This document shows, in pieces, positions 21,850-27,140 of a stretch of 27,140 nucleotides of DNA. The stretch is taken from NCBI GenBank assembly GCA_002083475.1, contig LWDI01000039.1:1-27140 (forward strand). Direction: 5' to 3'. Position numbers and translations under genes: made by a program. This stretch comes from Proteobacteria bacterium SG_bin5. Lineage in GTDB: Bacteria; Pseudomonadota; Alphaproteobacteria; Sphingomonadales; Sphingomonadaceae. Position 1 is the stretch's first letter, and each line of letters starts with the position of its first letter. Under the pieces are notes generated by a model. It searched no databases and had not been told where the DNA came from. It saw nothing but the letters and a program-made list of their open reading frames with translations.

Positions 21850-21880
21850 AAAAAGGGCCGGGGCAAGCGCCCCGACCCTT
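21850..21880 (-). terminator. Intrinsic terminator of the outer-membrane protein gene
   Basis: Read on the minus strand, GGGTCGGGGC and GCCCCGGCCC pair around the loop GCTT (21878-21855) with one G-C/G-U variation. Five T residues follow (21854-21850). It lies 24 bases beyond the stop of the barrel-protein gene. Confidence 0.8.
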
Positions 21881-21903
21881 CGCGCGTGCGCGATTCGTTT
21901 CGC

Positions 21904-22560
21904 TTAGAAGCGGAAGCCCACGCCGGCGGCGAGTTGGTGGCGATCGGTGTCGATCCCGAAATTATTGGTGTTGCCGCCCCGGGGAAATTCGAACCGCGCG
22001 TCGCCATAGTTCGAATAGCGATATTCGATCTTGGCATAAGTGCGCGGCCCCAGCGCCTTTTCGAGCCCGAGCCCGACGCGGTAGCCATCGAGATTGAAGT
22101 TCCCGCCGGTTTCGGTGACGCCGTCGCTCGCGGTCAAATCGAGCCGGGCGTTGGTATAGCCCGCCTTGGCATAAGCGAGCGTCGTCGGGGTGAGGGTGGT
22201 GCCGATGCGCACCCCGCCGTAAATGTCGCGCCCCGCCTTCACCCGGCCAAAGCCCAGGTTCGCGCGCGCGGGATTGCCGACGCGCGACGTCGAGCCGGTG
22301 ATCTCGGCCTCGACCCCGAACACCAGCCGGCCGCGCTGAACGTCATAACCGATGTCGCCGCCATAGAGCAGGCCATCGGCGCCCTCGTCGTCGCCGGCGA
22401 TGTCAGAATCCTCGCTGCTGCCGGGTTGGAGCCGATCATAGCCCAGGATCACGCCCGCGCGCGGGCCGTCGAATACCCGATCAGGGGCGGGGGCGTCTTG
22501 CGCGAAAGCGGGGGCGGCGGACAGGCCGGCGACGAGCGCGGCCAAGGAAACAAAACGCAT
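21904..22560 (-). CDS. Outer-membrane beta-barrel protein (Omp25/31-like)
   Basis: The protein has 218 residues. A Sec signal peptide is clear (MRFVSLAALVAGLSAAPAFA, cleavage after A20). The mature part has repeated amphipathic strands (RAGVILGYDRL, LLYGGDIGYDV, LVFGVEAEITGS, IYGGVRIGTTL, LAYAKAGYTNARLDL, GYRVGLGLEKAL, TYAKIEYRYSNYG). It ends in HQLAAGVGFRF with the C-terminal phenylalanine used by the barrel assembly machinery. It resembles small OmpA-like/Omp25-31 porin-type barrels of Alphaproteobacteria, probably eight strands. Its role is structural or unknown. GGAG lies about seven bases before the ATG. Its own terminator lies just downstream, so it is probably monocistronic. Confidence 0.85.
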   Translation of the reverse strand: MRFVSLAALVAGLSAAPAFAQDAPAPDRVFDGPRAGVILGYDRLQPGSSEDSDIAGDDEGADGLLYGGDIGYDVQRGRLVFGVEAEITGSTSRVGNPARANLGFGRVKAGRDIYGGVRIGTTLTPTTLAYAKAGYTNARLDLTASDGVTETGGNFNLDGYRVGLGLEKALGPRTYAKIEYRYSNYGDARFEFPRGGNTNNFGIDTDRHQLAAGVGFRF

Positions 22561-22787
22561 ATGCTACTCCACGATACCGGTCCCCCGAAACATTGGGGAC
22601 GGACCCGCTCAATGGCGCGGCGGGGCGGGGAGTTGCATGAACGGGGGATAAACGGCCCCAGGCGTTGCCCGAACGCCACAGCGCGCGTGCCGCGAACGCG
22701 CTGATCGGTGCGCCGTCTTGAAACGATACGCCGCCCGCGCGCTCCCCGGTGTTTGCGCGGGGCCGCAAATCTGGCAGCGCTAGGATC

Positions 22788-23246
22788 ATGCCCGCGCCCG
22801 TGATTCATCCGCGACTGGTGAGCCAGCTTTATACCGAGGCGATGCTCCTCGCCGACGAGGCGCGCGGCTATTTCGACGAGGGCGGACGCGCCGAGCGCGA
22901 GGCGCTGGAGCCGATGGCGCGGGTGGCGTTCAGCTGCGAGTCCCTGAAAGTGACGACGCGGCTGATGCACGTGATCGCCTGGCTGCTGACCCAGCGCGCG
23001 GTGGCGGCGGGCGAGCTGGCCTTGGCCGACGCGCGCGCGCCCTCGCGGCGGCTAGGGGCGGCGCCTTATTCGGACGCGAGCGCGCTCGCCGCGATGCCGC
23101 CGCGCGCGCGCGCGCTGATCGACGGGAGCATCGCCTTGTTCCGCCGCACCGCCCGGCTCGACGCGACGCTCGATGCGAGCCTCGACGACGGCCCCGCGCC
23201 GAGCCCCGCGCGCGACATGATCGAACGATTGCGCGGCGCGTTCTAA
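22788..23246 (+). CDS. DUF1465 family protein, RcdA-like
   Basis: The protein has 152 residues, mostly helical. SQLYTEAMLLADEARGYFDE, VAFSCESLKVTTRLMHVIAWLLTQRAV, and MPPRARALIDGSIALFRRTARLD match the DUF1465 family. That family contains Caulobacter RcdA, an adaptor that helps ClpXP degrade CtrA and other cell-cycle proteins. A comparable role here is inference from family membership. The protein is shorter than Caulobacter RcdA, and the loss seems to be in the C-terminal tail, which in Caulobacter takes part in substrate delivery. The ATG at 22788 has AGGA just upstream. The 22561-22787 spacer behind it contains only a weak 6-base hairpin (22580-22600) and presumably two divergent promoters. 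Confidence 0.8.
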   Translation: MPAPVIHPRLVSQLYTEAMLLADEARGYFDEGGRAEREALEPMARVAFSCESLKVTTRLMHVIAWLLTQRAVAAGELALADARAPSRRLGAAPYSDASALAAMPPRARALIDGSIALFRRTARLDATLDASLDDGPAPSPARDMIERLRGAF

Positions 23247-23274
23247 CGTCGCGCGGATCGACGTGCGGCGGCGG

Positions 23275-23640
23275 CTAGCACATCGTCTCGCCGCGCGCGT
23301 AAATATCGTCGAGCATCGCCGCGATCACATCGAAATCGATTTGACTGGGGCGGCGGTAGCGCACGCAGCCCTTGCCGCAATCGATTCCCTGGAGCCGATC
23401 GGCGAACCGCGCGACCGCGGTCGGCCCCGCGTAGAAGGCGATGTGGTTCTTCTGGCTGTTGAAGCTCACCACCGGGTCGCGCTCGGCGGGGGCGTAGCCC
23501 GGCATGCCCCATTGCATCCGCTCGACCCAGCCCGGCAGCCGCGCCTGGCAGAGCGCGCGCAACCGTTCGAACGCGGGCGCGCGATCGGGCACGAGCGCCG
23601 CCATCCACGCATCGACCGTGGCCAAAGTCGATTGCACCAT
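23275..23640 (-). CDS. DUF1801 domain-containing protein
   Basis: The protein has 121 residues. The pattern RLPGWVERMQWGMPGYAP followed by VVSFNSQKNHIAFYAGP and later GKGCVRYRRPSQID is typical of the DUF1801/YdhG-like fold, which includes proteins described as iron chaperones related to frataxin-like folds. The precise function is unknown. GGGAGG lies about seven bases before the ATG at 23640. It is 53 bases downstream of the nitronate-monooxygenase-like gene on the same strand and converges with DUF1465 with a 28-base gap. Confidence 0.8.
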   Translation of the reverse strand: MVQSTLATVDAWMAALVPDRAPAFERLRALCQARLPGWVERMQWGMPGYAPAERDPVVSFNSQKNHIAFYAGPTAVARFADRLQGIDCGKGCVRYRRPSQIDFDVIAAMLDDIYARGETMC

Positions 23641-23693
23641 CAGCGCGCCTCCCTATCGGTCGGGCGCAGCATAATCCGGTGGCGCGGCGGCCG

Positions 23694-24665
23694 CTATAGG
23701 ATCGGTGCCGGCAGCGCGCGCACGCGCTCCAGCGCCGCCACATATTCCCGGCCGATCCGCGCGACCAGCTCGGCCGCCGGCAGCACCGCGTCGACCGCGC
23801 CGATGCCTTGCCCCGATCCCCAAATGTCGCGCCACGCCTTGGCGCCGGCATTGCCGCCGAAATTCATCGTCGAAAGATCGCCCTTGGGCAGATTGTCGGG
23901 ATCGAGCCCCGCGCGTTCGATCGAGCCGCGCAGATAATTGCCCCATACCCCGGTGAACAGGTCCGAATAGACGATGTCGGCGGCCTTGGAGGCGACGATT
24001 TCCTGCTTATAGGCCTCGGCGGCATTGGCCTCGTCGGTCGCGATGAAGGCCGAGCCGATATAAGCGAGATCGGCGCCCAGCGCTTGCGCGGCGAGCACCG
24101 CCTCGCCCGTCGCCATCGCGCCCGAAAGCGCGAGCGGCCCATCGAACCATTGGCGGATTTCCTGCACCAGCGCGAAGGGGCTCTGCCGCCCGGCATGGCC
24201 GCCCGCGCCCGCCGCCACCGCGATCAAGCCGTTCGCGCCCTTTTCGATCGCCTTGCGCGCGAAGCGATCGTCGATGATGTCGTGCAGCGTGATTCCGCCC
24301 CAGCTCTGCACCGCCCGGTTCACTTCCTCGCGCGCGCCGAGCGAGGTGATCACGACCGGCACCTGCCATTTGGCGCAGGTCGCCATGTCGGCCTCGAGCC
24401 GATCGTTCGAGCGGTGGACGATTTGGTTGACCGCATAGGGCGCCGCCGGGCGATCGGGATTGGCGCGGTTCCACGCCGCCAGTTCCTCGGTGATCTGGTG
24501 GAGCCATTCGTCGAGCAGCGCTTGGGGCCGCGCGTTGAGCGCCGGGAAGCTGCCCATGATCCCCGCCTTGCACTGGGCGATCACCAGCGCGGGGTTCGAG
24601 ATGATGAACAGCGGCGACCCGATCACGGGCAGGCGCAGGCGATCCAGCGGGGCGATGAGGCTCAT
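23694..24665 (-). CDS. NAD(P)H-dependent flavin oxidoreductase, nitronate monooxygenase family
   Basis: The protein has 323 residues and is a TIM-barrel FMN enzyme of the 2-nitropropane dioxygenase/nitronate monooxygenase family. LRLPVIGSPLFIISNPALVIAQCKAGIMGSFPALNAR is the N-terminal FMN-binding block. GANGLIAVAAGAGGHAGRQSPFALVQEI carries the conserved glycine-rich phosphate-binding region with the catalytic-type histidine. GPLALSGAMATGEAVLAAQALGADLAYIGSAFIATDEA is the second phosphate loop. Family members oxidise nitronates or act as NADH:quinone reductases or enoyl-ACP reductase relatives, so substrate assignment is open. It is cytoplasmic. It is divergent from the aminopeptidase gene across 139 bases in which I see no other feature. 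Confidence 0.88.
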   Translation of the reverse strand: MSLIAPLDRLRLPVIGSPLFIISNPALVIAQCKAGIMGSFPALNARPQALLDEWLHQITEELAAWNRANPDRPAAPYAVNQIVHRSNDRLEADMATCAKWQVPVVITSLGAREEVNRAVQSWGGITLHDIIDDRFARKAIEKGANGLIAVAAGAGGHAGRQSPFALVQEIRQWFDGPLALSGAMATGEAVLAAQALGADLAYIGSAFIATDEANAAEAYKQEIVASKAADIVYSDLFTGVWGNYLRGSIERAGLDPDNLPKGDLSTMNFGGNAGAKAWRDIWGSGQGIGAVDAVLPAAELVARIGREYVAALERVRALPAPIL

Positions 24666-24804
24666 GGGGTTGGAGGCATAACGGGCCGGCGCGCCTTGTC
24701 CAGTCCGCCGCCGTTCCGATCCTCCCGAAGCGCGCGGCGCCGCGCGATTGCAATTGCCGGTCGAGCGCTTAAGGCTCCGCCCCGAGGAGTCTTAGGAGAG
24801 CAAC

Positions 24805-27140
24805 ATGCGGCATTGGGTGATGGCGGGGCTTTTGGCGAGCGCGGGGGCGCCCGCGCTGGCGGCGGGACAATTGCCGCGCACGGTGTTGCCGACGACGTAC
24901 ACGATCCGCGTCGATCCCGAGGCGAAGGCCAAGACCTTCACCGGCGAAGAGGAAATCGCGGTCCGCGTGACCGCGCCGACCCGCGCCGTCACGCTCAATG
25001 CCGCCGAACTGAATATCACCCGCGCGACGATCGACGGCAAGCCGGCCAAGCTGAGCTTCGACGAAAAGCAGCAGCGCATCACCCTCACCGCCGCCGCGCC
25101 GCTCAAGCCCGGCGCGCACAAGCTGGGCTTCGCCTGGTCGGGCAAGATCAACGACACCGCCGCCGGCTTTTTCGCGATCGATTACAAAAATCTCGACGGC
25201 AGCGACGCGCGGATGCTCGTCACCCAGTTCGAGGCGCCCGACGCGCGCCGCCTCGCGCCGATGTTCGACGAGCCGGGCTTCAAGGCGACCTATCGCCTCT
25301 CGGCGGTCGCGCCCAAGGGGCAGACCGCGTTCAGCAACATGCCCGCGCGCGTTTCCACCCTCACCGATGGCCGCCAGCTCTATAGCTTCGCCGAAACGCC
25401 GGTGATGTCGAGCTATTTGCTGTTCCTCGGCATGGGCGACGTCGAGCGCAAGACGGTGATGCAGGACGGCGTCGAGATCGGCATCATCACCCGGCGCGGC
25501 GTGGTCGATCAGGGCGATTATGCGCTCGCCCAGGCGAAGCGGCTGCTCACTTATTATAATGATTATTTCGGCCAACCCTATCCGCTGCCCAAGCTCGATA
25601 TGATCGCAGGGCCGGGCTCCAGCCAGTTCTTCGGCGCGATGGAGAATTGGGGGGCGATCTTCTATTTCGAACCGCTGGTGCTGTTCGACCCCAAGCGCAA
25701 CAGCGAGAGCAACCGGCAGGAGATTTTCACGGTCGTCGCGCATGAAATGGCGCACCAATGGTTCGGCGATCTGGTGACGATGAAATGGTGGGACGATCTT
25801 TGGCTGAACGAGGGCTTCGCCTCGTGGATGGAGAGCAAATCGGCGGCCGATCTCAACCCCGAATGGAACGCGCGCGCAACCGCCGTGATCGGCGCGCGCG
25901 AGGCGGCGATGGGGATCGACGCGACCGCCGCGACCCATCCGGTGATCCGCCATGTCGAAACCGTCGAGCAATCGAGCGCCGCGTTCGACCAGATCACTTA
26001 TCAAAAGGGCCAGGCGGTGATCGCCATGCTCGAGTCCGCGCTGGGGCCGGACAAGTTTCGCGCCGGCCTGCGCAACTATATGGCCAAGTATAAATATCAG
26101 AATACCGAGACCAACCAGCTTTGGGCCGAGCTGACCAAGACCACTGGGCGCCCGGTCGCCGAGATCGCGCGCGGCTTCACGCTGCAACCCGGCGTGCCGC
26201 TGATCCGCGTCGCGAGCGGGGCGTGCGCGGGAGGCAAGACGACGGTCACGCTCACCCAGGGGCGGTTCGCGATCGACGCGGCTTCCAAGGCGCCCCAGTC
26301 CTGGCAAGTGCCGCTGCGGATCGGCACGCTCGGCGGCCAGTCGCGCGAAATGGTCGTGACCGCCGGCGCGCCCAACCGGGTGACGCTCGACGGGTGCGGC
26401 ACCGTCGTCGCCAATCTCGACAAGGCGAGCTATACGCGCATTCTTTACGACGAGGCGGGGCATCAGGCGCTGGTGCGCGATTATGCGCGGCTCGCGCTCG
26501 CCGACAAGCTCGGCAGCCTCGCCGATGATTATGCCTTGGCTTTTTCCGGCGACCAGGACATGGCGCGTTACTTCGCGCTGCTGGGGCAGGTGCCGGCCGA
26601 GGCGACGCCGCTCGAATGGTCGACCGTCAACGGCCAGCTGAGCGGGTTGATCAGCCTGTATTTGGGCAGCGATCTCGAAGCGCCGCTGCGCGCGCGGACC
26701 AACGCGATGCTGGGGCCGGTGCTCGATCGCATCGGCTTCACCGCGCGCCCCGGCGAAGCGCCGCTCGCGACGACGCTGCGCGAGCAGCTCATTACTCGGC
26801 TCGGGAGCAATGGCGAAGCCCGGGTGGCAGGCGAGGCGCGGCGCTATTTCGCCGCGCTCCAAAGCGATCCGACCGCGATCCCGCCCGCGATCCGCCAGGC
26901 GGTGCTGATCAGCTATGCCGTGAACGCGACGCCCGAGGAATGGGATGCGCTGCGCGCGCTCGCGCAGGGCACCGCCGATCCGGTGGTGAAATCGGGCTAT
27001 GTCAATCTGCTCGGCCGATCGCGCGACAAGGCGATCGCCACGCGCGCGCTCGATCTGCTTAAAGCGGATTGGTTGACCGCGCCGCAAAAGGCGCGGCTGT
27101 TGTCGACGATCGCCGGGCGCTTCCCCGACATGGCGTTCGA
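24805..27140 (+). CDS. Exported M1-family zinc aminopeptidase, 3' end outside window
   Basis: The frame stays open from the ATG at 24805 to the window edge, so 778 residues are visible and the stop is missing. A signal peptide is present (MRHWVMAGLLASAGAPALAA). GAMENWG at residues 277-283 is the M1 exopeptidase motif. HEMAHQWFGD starts at H313 with zinc ligands H313, H317 and E336 (NEGFASW), and E314 is the catalytic base. An N-terminal beta domain (about 25-210), the catalytic domain, and an ERAP1-type helical C-terminal domain follow in order. It removes N-terminal residues from peptides, here in the periplasm. AGGAG lies six bases before the start. A long minus-strand ORF over the same region is its shadow. 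Confidence 0.95.
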   Translation, partial: MRHWVMAGLLASAGAPALAAGQLPRTVLPTTYTIRVDPEAKAKTFTGEEEIAVRVTAPTRAVTLNAAELNITRATIDGKPAKLSFDEKQQRITLTAAAPLKPGAHKLGFAWSGKINDTAAGFFAIDYKNLDGSDARMLVTQFEAPDARRLAPMFDEPGFKATYRLSAVAPKGQTAFSNMPARVSTLTDGRQLYSFAETPVMSSYLLFLGMGDVERKTVMQDGVEIGIITRRGVVDQGDYALAQAKRLLTYYNDYFGQPYPLPKLDMIAGPGSSQFFGAMENWGAIFYFEPLVLFDPKRNSESNRQEIFTVVAHEMAHQWFGDLVTMKWWDDLWLNEGFASWMESKSAADLNPEWNARATAVIGAREAAMGIDATAATHPVIRHVETVEQSSAAFDQITYQKGQAVIAMLESALGPDKFRAGLRNYMAKYKYQNTETNQLWAELTKTTGRPVAEIARGFTLQPGVPLIRVASGACAGGKTTVTLTQGRFAIDAASKAPQSWQVPLRIGTLGGQSREMVVTAGAPNRVTLDGCGTVVANLDKASYTRILYDEAGHQALVRDYARLALADKLGSLADDYALAFSGDQDMARYFALLGQVPAEATPLEWSTVNGQLSGLISLYLGSDLEAPLRARTNAMLGPVLDRIGFTARPGEAPLATTLREQLITRLGSNGEARVAGEARRYFAALQSDPTAIPPAIRQAVLISYAVNATPEEWDALRALAQGTADPVVKSGYVNLLGRSRDKAIATRALDLLKADWLTAPQKARLLSTIAGRFPDMAF

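Noticed and set aside
20655..22088. N-terminal extension of dnaN to 22088
   Set aside because: The added 107 codons overlap the barrel-protein terminator and its 3' end and have no clamp similarity. The ATG at 21767 gives the standard MKATIE start.
22580..22600. GTCCCC/GGGGAC inverted repeat upstream of the barrel protein
   Set aside because: The arms are only six bases with a nine-base loop and no T run. It may form a weak leader hairpin, but nothing supports a defined regulatory element.
23808..25385. 525-codon open frame on the plus strand
   Set aside because: It runs antisense through the nitronate-monooxygenase-like gene and then out of frame into the aminopeptidase gene. Its composition is that of a shadow frame.
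24769..27087. 772-codon open frame on the minus strand
   Set aside because: It lies exactly antisense to the M1 aminopeptidase, whose zinc motif, GAMEN motif and signal peptide are intact. The antisense product is rich in Arg, Gly and His with no domain. Such frames are common opposite GC-rich genes.

Overview
The window is GC-rich DNA from an alphaproteobacterium, most likely a sphingomonad (Sphingomonas or a close relative). Supporting signs are the rpmG 3' end next to divK, the divK/DUF3572 pair, a DUF1465 (RcdA-type) gene, a bacterial Coq4, and the dispersed palindromic intergenic elements seen in this group. Nearly all of it is coding. I count 31 protein genes, two of them cut by the window edges, plus one strong candidate structured RNA. 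I saw no rRNA, tRNA, CRISPR array, transposase, integrase or prophage gene.

Layout. 1-2067: end of rpmG, a terminator, palindromic repeat A, divK (minus), then DUF3572, a HAD hydrolase and a RidA-family gene (plus). 2097-3441: repeat B, whose right end supplies the ribosome binding site of a FemAB/GNAT-like gene. 3407-8841: an envelope glycan or lipid region with two polytopic GT-C-like membrane proteins (minus), a polyprenyl-phosphate-type GT2 (plus) and a SAM methyltransferase (minus). 8914-11445: argG and cfa (minus). 11488-12597: a three-gene cassette (GNAT, small VbhA-like protein, 33-residue lipoprotein) joined by ATGA overlaps and bracketed by the left half and the right half of the same repeat type. 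12609-14154: an exported molybdopterin oxidoreductase with its membrane cytochrome b. 14266-15322: a flavin reductase and an orphan PemK/MazF-like toxin. 15342-15474: a candidate small RNA with its own promoter, a series of tetraloop hairpins and an intrinsic terminator. 15478-19630: a tightly packed five-gene minus-strand operon (coq4, tetR, rlmN, MpaB-like, TauE/SafE). 19705-20644: an XRE regulator with a membrane partner behind a repeat-rich promoter. 20655-24665: dnaN, an outer-membrane barrel protein, DUF1465 (RcdA-like), DUF1801 and a nitronate monooxygenase-like gene. 24805-end: an exported M1 aminopeptidase, cut by the window.

How the parts fit. Most genes are chromosomal housekeeping: ribosome, rRNA methylation, replication clamp, arginine, ubiquinone, membrane lipid modification. 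DivK and the RcdA-like protein both belong to the CtrA cell-cycle circuit. The accessory signals worth attention are the repeat-bracketed GNAT cassette, the orphan PemK gene with the adjacent RNA candidate, and the regulatory repeats before the XRE gene and before the flavin reductase.
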